This document shows positions 1-8,886 of a DNA stretch of 53,781 nt, piece by piece. A program made the position numbers and the translations under genes. How positions within the stretch are numbered: position 1 is the stretch's first letter; each line of letters opens with the position of its first letter. The notes under the pieces were generated by a model. The model saw only the letters and a program-made list of their open reading frames with translations. It ran no database searches and had not been told where the DNA came from. The DNA comes from a gamma proteobacterium endosymbiont of Lamellibrachia anaximandri (GTDB lineage: Bacteria > Pseudomonadota > Gammaproteobacteria > Chromatiales > Chromatiaceae): NCBI GenBank assembly GCA_016756835.1, contig JAESPE010000001.1:80732-134512 (forward strand), written 5' to 3'.

Positions 1-1152
1 ATCGGAGATCAGGTGGCGGATCTTCTGCGCTTTCAGATAGTAGGCGTCGTAATAACCGGCTGAAAGCACATAGGCTCCGATCATGATGCGCCGCTTTACC
101 TCTTCACCAAACCCCTCGCCCCGGGAGCGTTTGTAGAGATCTTCCAGATCCTTGGGGTCTTCACAGCGATAGCCATAACGTACGCCGTCGAAACGGGAGA
201 GGTTGGACGAGCACTCGGCAGGTGCGACCACATAGTAGGTGGGCACCGCCAGATGGGTATTGGGCAGGCTGATCTCCACCACCTCGGCACCCAGTTTGCG
301 GTACTCGTCGATGGCGGCCTCCACAGAAGCGGCCACCCCGGCATCCAGACCTTCGCCGAAATACTCTTTCGGCAGGCCGATCTTCAATCCCTGCAGGGAG
401 TCGTTCAGACCAGCGCAGAAATCGGGCAGAGGCTCTTCCGCACTGGTGGAATCTTTCGGGTCGAAACCGGCCATGGCCTGCAGCATCAGTGCCGCATCCT
501 CGGCACTACGGGTCATAGGTCCGCCCTGATCGAGGCTTGACGCGAAGGCGATCATGCCGTAACGGGAGACCCGGCCGTAGGTGGGTTTCAGTCCGGTAAT
601 GCCACAGAGCGCAGCGGGCTGGCGGATGGAACCACCGGTATCGGTGCCGGTCGCCGCGACCGCCAGACGGGCCGCGACGAGAGCCGCGGAGCCACCGGAA
701 GAGCCGCCGGGCACACGTTCCCGATCCCAGGGATTGTGAACCGGGCCGTAATAGCTGGTCTCATTGGAGGAGCCCATGGCGAACTCATCCATATTGGCCT
801 TGCCGAGCATCACCACCCCGGCGGCATTGAGCCGCTCCACCACTGTGGCGTCGTAAGGTGAGATGAAACTGTCGAGCATGCGGGAACCGCAACTGGTTTT
901 CACACCCTGGGTACAGAAAATATCCTTCTGCGCGATAGGAATGCCTGTGAGAGGTCCGGCATCGCCCGCACTGATCCGCTGATCAGCCGCTTTAGCAGCC
1001 TGAAGGGCGACATCCGGGGTTACCGTGATATAGCAGTTCAAGCCCCCATCCAGCGAATCGATGCGCTCCAGGAAATGACGAGTCAGTTCCACACTGGAAA
1101 ATTCACCGGCACGCAGGCCCGCGCCCAGTTCCGCGATAGTTTTGTTATGCAT
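1..1152 (-). CDS. gatA: Aspartyl/glutamyl-tRNA amidotransferase subunit A (3' part outside window)
   Basis: Amidase-signature subunit of GatCAB, which releases ammonia from glutamine and passes it to misacylated Glu-tRNA(Gln)/Asp-tRNA(Asn) bound by GatB. The 384 visible residues start [10 protein letters not shown] and run off the left edge; the family is about 485 aa, so roughly 100 C-terminal residues are missing. The Ser-cisSer-Lys triad is visible: Lys76 in IPIAQKDIF, Ser151 in the GGSSGGS loop and Ser175 in TDTGGS. The start ATG at 1152 is 37 bp after gatC on the same strand, the usual gatC-gatA order; gatB is expected beyond the window. There are no internal stops. Identification is firm. 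Confidence 0.97.
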   Translation of the reverse strand, partial: MHNKTIAELGAGLRAGEFSSVELTRHFLERIDSLDGGLNCYITVTPDVALQAAKAADQRISAGDAGPLTGIPIAQKDIFCTQGVKTSCGSRMLDSFISPYDATVVERLNAAGVVMLGKANMDEFAMGSSNETSYYGPVHNPWDRERVPGGSSGGSAALVAARLAVAATGTDTGGSIRQPAALCGITGLKPTYGRVSRYGMIAFASSLDQGGPMTRSAEDAALMLQAMAGFDPKDSTSAEEPLPDFCAGLNDSLQGLKIGLPKEYFGEGLDAGVAASVEAAIDEYRKLGAEVVEISLPNTHLAVPTYYVVAPAECSSNLSRFDGVRYGYRCEDPKDLEDLYKRSRGEGFGEEVKRRIMIGAYVLSAGYYDAYYLKAQKIRHLISD

Positions 1153-1189
1153 AGTCAGTCAGTTATTCCTGCCAAGTGGAACTCATCCA

Positions 1190-1477
1190 CTACTCGATCA
1201 CCTTGGGCACCAGGTAGAGATCACTCTCAACCTTGGGCGCAATGGCCTGGAAGTCTTCCCGGCGGTTCACTTCAGTCACCTCGTCCACCCGCAGACGCTG
1301 AGCCATGTGCAGCGGGTGGGCCATCGGTGTGACATCATCGGTTGCGACGTCATCCATCTGTGCAACCAAACCCAGAATATTGGAGAGGTCTGTGGCGTAA
1401 CCTTCGATCCGGTCCTCGTCCACCGCCATTCTGGCAAGGTGGGCAATTTTCTCTATGTCAGAGCGATCCAACGACAT
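1190..1477 (-). CDS. gatC: Aspartyl/glutamyl-tRNA amidotransferase subunit C
   Basis: Small stabilising subunit of GatCAB that wraps around GatA/GatB. It is 95 aa, a normal family length, and starts MSLDRSDIEKIAHLARMAVD, a hallmark GatC N-terminus; the centre has the usual LGLVAQMDDVATDDVTPMAHP-type segment and it ends with YLVPKVIE. The open frame extends 42 codons upstream, but that extension is Cys- and Phe-rich and unlike GatC, so ATG at 1477 is chosen. An AGGA-containing stretch lies a few bases upstream. It is first in the unit with gatA and is divergent from the cytochrome gene at 1748. Confidence 0.96.
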   Translation of the reverse strand: MSLDRSDIEKIAHLARMAVDEDRIEGYATDLSNILGLVAQMDDVATDDVTPMAHPLHMAQRLRVDEVTEVNRREDFQAIAPKVESDLYLVPKVIE

Positions 1478-1634
1478 CCGTCTGATTCCTGTGGTGAAAA
1501 ACGTGCAAAAAGTTACCACATTTAGGCGTTTCGATATACGGTGGAAAACGAAAACCACGCTGAAAATCCCCCCAGCAAGGCACCATTTGCAACTCGACTG
1601 CATGAAACGGCGCGCTCTATTCCAGGCACTTTAT

Positions 1635-1662
1635 TTGACGATCTGATAAATTGGGATATAAT
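1635..1662 (+). promoter_or_regulatory. Sigma70-type promoter of the DUF5666 cytochrome
   Basis: TTGACG (1635-1640) and TATAAT (1657-1662) are separated by 16 bp, about 85 bp upstream of the ATG at 1748. This is close to consensus. The -10 box sits inside the palindrome at 1652-1667. Confidence 0.75.
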
Positions 1663-1667
1663 TCCCA
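1652..1667. promoter_or_regulatory. Operator-like palindrome TGGGA-N6-TCCCA (copy 1)
   Basis: TGGGATATAATTCCCA is a near-perfect inverted repeat overlapping the -10 box. A sister site, TGGGATCATAATCCCA, lies at 4799-4814 in the same position relative to the promoter of the HTH-like DUF6502 gene. Being in two promoters of one locus argues for a common repressor; the binding protein is inferred, not known. Confidence 0.6.
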
Positions 1668-1747
1668 CCTATGGACTTCCAAAATGAAGATGTCCCGGAT
1701 AGTCAAATTGGCAGCCTCCCCGTATCAACCACAAGGAATCAGTCGAT

Positions 1748-4700
1748 ATGAAAAAATTACAACAAATTGCCATATCCACACTGCTGGCGCTGCTGATCAG
1801 CGCCTGTGGGGGCGGAGGAGATGACACGACATTCGGAAGTTCTTCCGCAACACGCAGCGACGAAACCGTCCTTGGCCGGGTGACCGGCTTTGGCAGTGTA
1901 TATGTCGATGGGGTCGAGTACGAAACAGACAATACCCAAATTACCATCAATGGCGTTCCTGCCGATGAGAGCGCATTGAAACTCGGCATGGTGGTGCTGC
2001 TGAAAGGCAACTCCGACGGCAGCCATGGAGAGGCCTTCAATATCGATTTCTCCGATGAGATTCACGGATTTGTCGACGAGAATCTGACCGCCACCGGCGG
2101 CGCACTTCAGGTGATGGGGCAGACTGTTTACAGCGACCCTCTCACCGTTTTTGAGTCAGCTGTCGCCAGCATCACCACCATTGCTGCCATCCCCCAAGGC
2201 GCCATTGTCGAAATCAGTGGTTATCGCAATACGGATAGCGCACTGTTCGCCACCCGGATCGAGCTGAAAAAACTCGCCTTGGATCCAGGAGATGAGGTCA
2301 GCGTAAAAGGCCGGATCGAGACTCTGGATGAAAATGCCAAACGACTCACCCTGGGAACCATGGGGGTCGACTACAGTCAAGCGGAGGTCAAGGACATACT
2401 GATTGTCGGCAGGTTTTATGAGATCAGCAGCCGTCAGGGCACATCACCCATCAGCGGTGATCTGATCGCTGACGAGATCGAAGCGGCAGAAGACGCAGCC
2501 GACCAGATCGATAGTGATACAGATGAACAGGTCAAACTGGAAGGCAGAATCGACACACTCCTCACGGATGACCTGTTTACCCTCAATGGCCTGGAGATTC
2601 TGCTCAGTCCGGAAACCGAATTTGAAGATGGCGATCGAGAGCAGCTTACCGAGAATGCACTGATAAAGGTCCGGGGCTATCTCAACGAGCAGGGGCAGGT
2701 CAGCGCAGACGAGATCGAGTTTCGCTCCGAGACATACACTGAAATCGAAGGCATCGTCAGCCAGGTCGACAGCAATAACAGCACCTTGACCATCGGCAAT
2801 AGTTTGATCCACTACTCCAGTGAAACACTGGTAATAGACGAGTGGAAAGAGGATCGCAGTTTCAACCTGCAGCAGATCAGGGTCGGAGATGAACTGGAGA
2901 TCGATACCACGCAGGATGCTTCAGGCAATCTGTTTGCAGTCAAACTGGTCAGAAAATCCGGGACTGAGGTTGAGACTGATGATGAGGATCAGGCTGAAGG
3001 TGGCGGGGACGAAGGCGCAGAGGGAGATGATACTGACGAAGAGGGCTCCTCTGAGAGCGAAAATGACGACGCAAACACCGGCGTCCCGGGCATCACCGAC
3101 AGCCACCGCGTCCTGGCCTTCAACGACCTCGGCATGCACTGTGCTGACCTTGACTACACCACCTTCGTTGTCCTGCCACCCTTCAATGTAATCCGCAGCC
3201 AGGTCATCGAGCGTGGCGCCACCCCCCGCATCCTCAGCAGCGCGGAAGTCGACGTCGCCTACAAGGCGCAGATGGATGCTGCAGGCTCGATCAACACCAC
3301 CAGCCAGAACCTGCCGGGATCCGTGCAGAAAACCAACTTCTGGGATATCAATCCGGCCAGCGGCAACACCTACGTTTTCGATCTGTTCGGCGGCAACCCC
3401 CCGGCGGATGTGGGACTCCTGGGCCAGAGCATGCCCGGCGTCAACGCACCCTATAGCGCCAACGAGGATCAACCCTTCGGGCACTACGACGCGGACTTCG
3501 CCTGGTTCTCAGCGGACGGCGTTCCGATCCTACCGGTGGATGACGCAGGGCAGACCAATGCCTACCCGCTGATGCAGGTTACCGCCAGCGACAAGACCAG
3601 TGGCCAGGCACTCGCCAGTCTGGACATCGTTTTGCCGGTCGCCTCCGAGGCGGACTGCCAGAACTGCCATGCTCTGGGGGAGATCGGCGCCGACAGCAAC
3701 CGTCGTCCAGAGGTGGATTTCATCTTCCCTGATGATATCAACGACCCCAACGATGTACTGCAGGCGGCAAAGGCCAACATCCTGCGTCTCCACGATAACA
3801 AACATGGCACCGATATCGATAATCAGCGCCCGGTGCTCTGCGCCGGTTGCCACTACTCGGCAGCGCTGGACCTGGCCGGAAACGGCGGGCCTGTCGGCAA
3901 GCAGGTGGGCCATGCAATGATGTCCCAAGTGATGCACGGCCACCATGGTGAGCTGCGGGATCCTGCCACCGATGAGCTGATCTTCCCGGAAAACGGCACT
4001 CTGGAAGAGACCTGCTATCAGTGCCATCCCGGCAAGGTTACCAAGTGTCTGCGCGGCGCCATGGGCGGTGCGGGCATCACCTGCCAGAACTGCCACGGCG
4101 GTATGCTGGCAGTGGGCGGTGTACACGACCTTCCAGCCGGCGGCGGTCTCGACGGGGCCAATGACGGCACCACTCCGCGCCGGCCCTGGATCGACGAGCC
4201 ACGCTGCGAATCCTGCCACACCGGTGATTCCAATGATCACCTGGGCGGCGCCATTCGCCTCAGTCAGACCTGGGAATCAGGGGATCCGTCGGCAACTCCC
4301 CGTCGGGCAGAGAACAAACGTTTTGCGGAAAACCCGGCCAAACTCTATCGCAACAGCCTGGGACATGGCGGCGTAGCCTGCGAAGGCTGCCACGGCTCCA
4401 CCCACGCCATCTGGCCCAATGCAGTGCCGGGATCCAACGACAATGTGGCCGCCGTGCAGTTGCAGGGGCATGCCGGAACCATCAGCGAATGCAGTAGCTG
4501 CCACACCACACTGGGTCTCACCCTGGATGGCCCCCACGGCATGCACAACGTCAACAGCCCTGCCTGGACTGAGGGGCATGAGTCCTTCTACCAGCAGAAT
4601 CCAGGGAGTTGCCGCGCATGCCACGGTCAGAACCTGGAGGGTACTGCACTCTCCCGTACCGCAGCGGACCGCGACCTTCAAACCGACGATAACGGCCCGA

Positions 4701-4756
4701 TCCACCTCGTCAAGGGCACTGAGGTCAGTTGTACCCTGTGCCATGAGAGACCCTGA
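1748..4756 (+). CDS. Lipoprotein with four DUF5666-like repeats fused to a nine-haem c-type cytochrome
   Basis: A 1002-aa exported protein, probably lipid-anchored and facing the periplasm or cell surface. The signal peptide ends in lipobox ISAC (Cys20). Residues about 40-405 carry four beta-rich DUF5666-type units (first one contains GRVTGFGSVYVDGVEYET). An acidic Glu/Asp/Gly linker follows at 405-445. Residues about 450-630 form a separate region (RVLAFNDLGMHCADLDYTTF) I cannot name. Nine CXXCH haem sites start at Cys637, 698, 756, 779, 820, 878, 915, 955 and 995. Multihaem cytochromes of this kind carry electrons outside the inner membrane; donor and acceptor are unknown. The gene is 147 bp upstream of the DUF6502 gene and its DUF5666 half resembles the protein at 5721. 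The start is supported by AAGGAA upstream and the lipobox spacing. Confidence 0.9.
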   Translation: MKKLQQIAISTLLALLISACGGGGDDTTFGSSSATRSDETVLGRVTGFGSVYVDGVEYETDNTQITINGVPADESALKLGMVVLLKGNSDGSHGEAFNIDFSDEIHGFVDENLTATGGALQVMGQTVYSDPLTVFESAVASITTIAAIPQGAIVEISGYRNTDSALFATRIELKKLALDPGDEVSVKGRIETLDENAKRLTLGTMGVDYSQAEVKDILIVGRFYEISSRQGTSPISGDLIADEIEAAEDAADQIDSDTDEQVKLEGRIDTLLTDDLFTLNGLEILLSPETEFEDGDREQLTENALIKVRGYLNEQGQVSADEIEFRSETYTEIEGIVSQVDSNNSTLTIGNSLIHYSSETLVIDEWKEDRSFNLQQIRVGDELEIDTTQDASGNLFAVKLVRKSGTEVETDDEDQAEGGGDEGAEGDDTDEEGSSESENDDANTGVPGITDSHRVLAFNDLGMHCADLDYTTFVVLPPFNVIRSQVIERGATPRILSSAEVDVAYKAQMDAAGSINTTSQNLPGSVQKTNFWDINPASGNTYVFDLFGGNPPADVGLLGQSMPGVNAPYSANEDQPFGHYDADFAWFSADGVPILPVDDAGQTNAYPLMQVTASDKTSGQALASLDIVLPVASEADCQNCHALGEIGADSNRRPEVDFIFPDDINDPNDVLQAAKANILRLHDNKHGTDIDNQRPVLCAGCHYSAALDLAGNGGPVGKQVGHAMMSQVMHGHHGELRDPATDELIFPENGTLEETCYQCHPGKVTKCLRGAMGGAGITCQNCHGGMLAVGGVHDLPAGGGLDGANDGTTPRRPWIDEPRCESCHTGDSNDHLGGAIRLSQTWESGDPSATPRRAENKRFAENPAKLYRNSLGHGGVACEGCHGSTHAIWPNAVPGSNDNVAAVQLQGHAGTISECSSCHTTLGLTLDGPHGMHNVNSPAWTEGHESFYQQNPGSCRACHGQNLEGTALSRTAADRDLQTDDNGPIHLVKGTEVSCTLCHERP

Positions 4757-4783
4757 TGAAGGATTATTATGAAGAGTATTACT

Positions 4784-4810
4784 TGACCCGCGCGAAAATG
4801 GGATCATAAT
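4784..4810 (+). promoter_or_regulatory. Sigma70-type promoter of the DUF6502 gene
   Basis: TTGACC... begins with TTGAC at 4783/4784 and CATAAT lies at 4805-4810, with a 16-bp spacer. It lies about 95 bp before the ATG at 4904. The -10 box is inside palindrome copy 2. Confidence 0.65.
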
Positions 4811-4814
4811 CCCA
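4799..4814. promoter_or_regulatory. Operator-like palindrome TGGGAT-N4-ATCCCA (copy 2)
   Basis: TGGGATCATAATCCCA has perfect 6-bp arms and overlaps the -10 box of the DUF6502 gene. The outer arms match copy 1 at 1652-1667. If DUF6502 binds DNA, this site would make it autoregulatory. Confidence 0.6.
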
Positions 4815-4831
4815 ACAAGACCATATTCCGA

Positions 4832-4850
4832 CCAGCCTTGCAGAGGCTGG
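4832..4850 (+). other. Hairpin in the DUF6502 leader
   Basis: CCAGCCT (4832-4838) and AGGCTGG (4844-4850) form a perfect 7-bp stem with a 5-nt loop, in the presumed 5' untranslated region. No T-run follows, so it is not an obvious terminator; role unknown. Confidence 0.4.
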
Positions 4851-4903
4851 CCGGGATCTGCGCACTAACGAGATCAGCTAACAATATGGATGTAATCAGT
4901 TAG

Positions 4904-5728
4904 ATGTCCAACGAGATCCAGAAAACACTCACAGCCGCCATCCTGAAACTCCTGCGGCCACTGGTACGCCTGCTGTTACGTAACGGCATGAGCTACGGTG
5001 ACTTCGCGGATCTCAGCAGATGGGTATTTATGGATGTAGCGGAAAAAGAGTTCACACTCCCGGGGCGCAAGCAGTCAGTATCGCGTATCTCGGTCATCAC
5101 CGGCCTCACCCGCAAGGATGTGAGCCGTCTGCAGAAGATAGAGAGACCTGACGACTCCGCCATTGCCCAGCAGTACAACCGGGCAGCGAGGGTAATTGCC
5201 GGCTGGCTGCGGGACAGCCGCTTCCACACTTCGGAAGGCAAACCGGCTGAACTCTCTTTCGATTCCGGGGTCAATAGCTTCACTGAACTGGCGAAAGAGC
5301 ACAGCGGCGACATCCCGGCCAGGGCCATCCTCGATGAACTGCTCAGGGTGGGAACGGTCGAGCAGGATAGCAACGGCAACATCCGTCTCCTGATGGAGGC
5401 TTTTGTCCCCCGCACCGGCGAGAAGGACAAACTGCATATATTGGGCACCGACATCTACCTGCTGCTCTCCACTATCGACCACAATCTGCGGCTGGGTGAC
5501 TCCGATCCCCGCTTCCAACGCAAGGTGGCCTACGACAACCTACCGGAGGAGGCGCTACCCCGTTTCAGGGAGATGAGCGCCGAAAAGGCCCAGGCCCTGC
5601 TGATTGAACTTGACCGTCACCTCTCCGCCGAAGACCGCGACCTCAATCCAAAGGTCAAAGGCAGCGGCCGTAAACAGGCCGGCATCGGCATCTACTACTT
5701 CGAGCAGGACATGACCACAGATGACTGA
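4904..5728 (+). CDS. DUF6502 family protein, probable HTH regulator
   Basis: A 274-aa soluble protein without signal peptide or membrane segment. The N-terminus (LLRPLVRLLLRNGMSYGDFA) and the segment around residues 57-80 (SVSRISVITGLTRKDVSRL) match my memory of DUF6502 proteins; the latter reads as a helix-turn-helix. The C-terminus ends GIGIYYFEQD, also typical of the family. Function is not established in the family; DNA binding is inferred from the HTH and from the palindrome in its own promoter and that of the neighbouring cytochrome. Its stop overlaps the start of the next DUF5666 lipoprotein by 8 bp, so the two are probably translationally coupled. Confidence 0.82.
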   Translation: MSNEIQKTLTAAILKLLRPLVRLLLRNGMSYGDFADLSRWVFMDVAEKEFTLPGRKQSVSRISVITGLTRKDVSRLQKIERPDDSAIAQQYNRAARVIAGWLRDSRFHTSEGKPAELSFDSGVNSFTELAKEHSGDIPARAILDELLRVGTVEQDSNGNIRLLMEAFVPRTGEKDKLHILGTDIYLLLSTIDHNLRLGDSDPRFQRKVAYDNLPEEALPRFREMSAEKAQALLIELDRHLSAEDRDLNPKVKGSGRKQAGIGIYYFEQDMTTDD

Positions 5729-6920
5729 CATGAAATTATTTCCGATCCTTTTTACCACCCTCATTCTTTCCGGCTGCGGCGGCGGCGAGACCCAGACCGC
5801 TGATGGCGGCATTGGCGGCACCGGCGTTGCCTGGGGTCGCGTCACAGGTTTTGGTTCCATCTATCTGAACGACATCAAATACGAAACCACAACCACAAGT
5901 TACCAGTTCGAGGAGCCGACACGGGTCGATCAGTCTGACCTTAAGGTCGGCATGGTGGTGCGGATCACTGGAAGCAACGACGGCATCAACGGCGAAGCGG
6001 AAACGGTGGAGTACGCTGACTTGCTGGAAGGCACCGTCAGCAGCAACGATATCGCCACCAGCAACAGCCTGACCGTGATGGGTCAGACTGTGATCGTCGA
6101 CCTCGACACCATCTATGACGACGATGGCACCGGCATCCTGCTCGCTGACCTGAATGTCGATGCCGTCATCGAGGTCAGCGGTTTCAGCGACGGTCTCGGC
6201 GTCATCTACGCCACCCGCATCGAGGTGAAGTCCGCCGCCTGGAACGGCACAGATCAACTCGAAGTCAAAGGCATCGTGCAAAACCTGACAGCCACCACAT
6301 TTGAGCTTGGTGCCCTCACGGTCGATTTTGCCGTTATTCCAGCACTTCTGCACGACGGCATCCCCCAGGAAGGGACGTACGTCGAAGCCAAAGGAAACAG
6401 CTTCAACGGCGCAATCTTCGAAGCCGATGAAGTGGAGACCGAAGGCGACGGCGACTTGGCGTGGGCCGAGGATGGCGAAGAGCTGGAGATCGAGGGAATA
6501 GTTACCACTGATTTCGATGGTGCCACAAATCAGTTCACGCTCAATGGCCAGACGGTCCAGATAACCGCATCCACGGAGTTCGAGGACGGACTCGACACAG
6601 ATATTACAATCGGCACGCCTCTGGAGGTTGAAGGAACCATGGACGGTACGGTACTGATAGCCAGTGAAATCGAATTTGGCACCGATAGTGCCGATAAACT
6701 GGAGATTGAAGATATCGTCGCCAGCGTGGATCTGGTCGCAGGCAGCTTTACAGTTCTGGGCGGGCAAACATTCGTAACAACCACTTCGACGATCTTCATC
6801 GACGAATTGACCAACGACCAGTTCTTCAGCCTGGCCAGCCTGAACCCTGGTGACAGTGTCGACGTCAACTATGTCGATGATGGCGTCACCCTGACAGCCA
6901 CCAAGGTTGAGCGGGAGTAG
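5721..6920 (+). CDS. DUF5666 repeat lipoprotein
   Basis: A 399-aa exported lipoprotein: short signal peptide with lipobox LSGC (Cys19), a Gly-rich linker, then four beta-rich DUF5666-like units (WGRVTGFGSIYLNDIKYET at about 35-55 starts the first; others begin near residues 178, 255 and 332). It parallels the N-terminal 400 residues of the cytochrome at 1748 unit for unit, but has no CXXCH and no cytochrome half. ATG 5721 overlaps the DUF6502 gene by 8 bp; ATG 5730 is an alternative start just after that stop. It is strongly acidic. Function unknown; co-occurrence suggests a shared extracytoplasmic structure with the cytochrome. Confidence 0.85.
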   Translation: MTDMKLFPILFTTLILSGCGGGETQTADGGIGGTGVAWGRVTGFGSIYLNDIKYETTTTSYQFEEPTRVDQSDLKVGMVVRITGSNDGINGEAETVEYADLLEGTVSSNDIATSNSLTVMGQTVIVDLDTIYDDDGTGILLADLNVDAVIEVSGFSDGLGVIYATRIEVKSAAWNGTDQLEVKGIVQNLTATTFELGALTVDFAVIPALLHDGIPQEGTYVEAKGNSFNGAIFEADEVETEGDGDLAWAEDGEELEIEGIVTTDFDGATNQFTLNGQTVQITASTEFEDGLDTDITIGTPLEVEGTMDGTVLIASEIEFGTDSADKLEIEDIVASVDLVAGSFTVLGGQTFVTTTSTIFIDELTNDQFFSLASLNPGDSVDVNYVDDGVTLTATKVERE

Positions 6921-6986
6921 GTAGGAGCGGCGCCCCGCCGCGATTGCTCCGTTGGCGGGTAAATCGCGGCGGGGCGCCGCTCCTAC
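6921..6986. repeat. REP-like inverted pair with perfect 25-bp arms
   Basis: Arms 6921-6945 and 6962-6986 are exact reverse complements around a 16-nt loop; each arm begins GTAGGAGCGGC. It starts one base after the stop at 6920. GC-rich REP/REPIN units of this form are common in gammaproteobacterial intergenic DNA and can also stop transcription or protect mRNA ends. A decayed relative is at 37531-37592. Confidence 0.85.
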
Positions 6987-7215
6987 ACACCATCAGATTT
7001 CGCCCGGATGATCTATTCAGCGACAAGGATCAGTTTGAGCAGGTCGATGAGACTCAATTCGTAACGCTCCCCCCCCCACCTGCTCGAACGGCCGAATCAG
7101 ACGCTTAATTCATCCAACGTATTACCCACCCATGACAGCCCTATAAGCATCCGTTTATGATGAGCACTGCCGATCTCATGCCGGAGCGGTGCAAAGAGAG
7201 ACTACAGGGATAGAA
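6987..7215. other. Intergenic region before the beta-helix gene
   Basis: About 230 bp without a convincing gene. A run of C residues occurs near 7070. AGGGAT about 5 nt before the ATG at 7216 serves as ribosome-binding site. No clear promoter recognised. Confidence 0.4.
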
Positions 7216-8886
7216 ATGATGCAAAACCGCCTATTTTTCGGACTGCTGTTTGGCGCCGCCCTTCTGTCAGCCAGCAAATCTTCCATTGCCGGAGAATCCG
7301 ACACCCTCTATGTGGATGGCTCCATCCAGACAGACCACTGCCGAAACTACAGCCCCGAAACCCGCAAGTGCGGTAACGGCAAACAGACCGCCTACCAAGC
7401 GCTGGCCGGTGCCACCGCAGTGGCGGTTGCAGGGAATAAGGTGCTGATCCGTGGCGGCGTATACCGTGAAATACTCAAACCCAGGCATTCGGGCACAAAA
7501 TCAAAACCCCTGATCTTCCGCGGCTATGAGGGAGAAACAGCAGTTATCAGTGGCGAGCATCTCAAACCCGCCATAGACATCTCTTATCGCAGCCATCTGA
7601 TCCTGGAAAACATCGAAGTGCACGATGTGAGGCGTTGGCTCTATGGGCGGGATGCGGATTACAACCAGATCATCAACTGCCGCTTCATTGGCGCTCACGA
7701 CCCCAATGGCAGCTCCAAGACAGGCCTCTTCTTCGAACAGGCGGATCACAACCGCATCATCAACAACCTGTTTGACGGCACCACTCAGGACAACCTTTCA
7801 CTGGTGAAGTCGGACAGCAATCTGGTGCAGGGCAATCGATTTCGCAACGGCAAACACACCCTGTGGACCATCAAGTGCGGCAACAAGAACATCATCAGGG
7901 GCAACGACCTCTACAACGACCTGCAGAAGATCGGTGAGATCTACGACTGTCATAACGTGGGTTTTGACCACCAGTTTGACGATGATGACGCCACCAAACA
8001 CAATCTGGTGGAGGACAATGACTTCACCTATACCCCGTCCAGCGGCAGGCACTCCCCCTACGCAGGCATCCAGCACGCCGCCCAGCAGAGCATCATCCGG
8101 CACAACCGGTTTCGCCACACCATCGGCCCTGCAATGCAGCTCGCTCTGTATGGCAAAGAGGCCCGCTACAACACCGGCAACCGCATCTACAACAACACCT
8201 TTCACGCCACCAGCTTCGCTGCAATCGAAATCGCACTGGGAGGAAAAGGCTACCACCTTGATGACAATCTGCTGGTCAACAACGCCTTCACGCGCAGCAT
8301 CTTTGTGGTCAACGACGAACGATGGGACTGGTATAATCGCTTCCTCCGGGGTGCGCCGGTACAGATCAAGACGGCTCGTCTCGACGGCTTCTTTTTCGAC
8401 AACAACCTGATCTTCAATGAAAAAGCGGGGGAGTTCTATCTCATCTCCCACGGCGTGCGTAACTCCAACCGCAATCCCTACCCACAATCCGTGAGCGGCT
8501 GGATGAAATCGAACCCGGAGTTGTTCCGGAATTTCATCGAGGCCGATCCGAAATACGTGGATGAAGGCAATAACGACTTCACACCCACCAGCGGCAGTCC
8601 TCTGCTGGACAGCGGCCGCTTTCTCACCCGCACCCGCAGCGCAGGCAGCGGAACGGAGATACCGGTCAGCGACGCCTCCTGGTTCCAGGACGGTTTCGAT
8701 ATCCCCGGCGAAAAAGGCGACGAGATTCAGCTGCAGGATCAGCAGCAGCGCGCCCGCATCCTCGCTGTCGATTACAAAACCAACCAGATAACGCTCGATC
8801 GCCCGCTAACCTGGAACAAGGGTCAGGGCCTGACCCTGAGCTACAACGGGAAAGGGCCTGATATCGGCGCCATCGAAAAACCCTGA
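7216..8886 (+). CDS. Secreted right-handed parallel beta-helix protein
   Basis: A 556-aa protein with an N-terminal signal peptide (MMQNRLFFGLLFGAALLSAS...). The mature start DTLYVDGS... and the following YQALAGATAVAVAGNKVLIRGGVYRE pattern match the N-terminal cap of pectate-lyase-like beta-helix proteins; residues about 100-360 are rich in short repeating strands with N-N-x-F/I and asparagine ladders (HNRIINNLF, HNRFRHT, GNRIYNNTF). Such folds often act as polysaccharide lyases or hydrolases, or bind glycans, outside the cell; no catalytic set can be read by eye. The frame opens 9 codons earlier, but ATG 7216 has the ribosome-binding site and starts the signal peptide. Neighbours are unrelated. 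Confidence 0.8.
   Translation: MMQNRLFFGLLFGAALLSASKSSIAGESDTLYVDGSIQTDHCRNYSPETRKCGNGKQTAYQALAGATAVAVAGNKVLIRGGVYREILKPRHSGTKSKPLIFRGYEGETAVISGEHLKPAIDISYRSHLILENIEVHDVRRWLYGRDADYNQIINCRFIGAHDPNGSSKTGLFFEQADHNRIINNLFDGTTQDNLSLVKSDSNLVQGNRFRNGKHTLWTIKCGNKNIIRGNDLYNDLQKIGEIYDCHNVGFDHQFDDDDATKHNLVEDNDFTYTPSSGRHSPYAGIQHAAQQSIIRHNRFRHTIGPAMQLALYGKEARYNTGNRIYNNTFHATSFAAIEIALGGKGYHLDDNLLVNNAFTRSIFVVNDERWDWYNRFLRGAPVQIKTARLDGFFFDNNLIFNEKAGEFYLISHGVRNSNRNPYPQSVSGWMKSNPELFRNFIEADPKYVDEGNNDFTPTSGSPLLDSGRFLTRTRSAGSGTEIPVSDASWFQDGFDIPGEKGDEIQLQDQQQRARILAVDYKTNQITLDRPLTWNKGQGLTLSYNGKGPDIGAIEKP

Noticed and set aside
1478..1603. Longer gatC start at 1603
   Set aside because: The extra 42 residues do not fit GatC; the standard MSLDRSDIEK start is at 1477.
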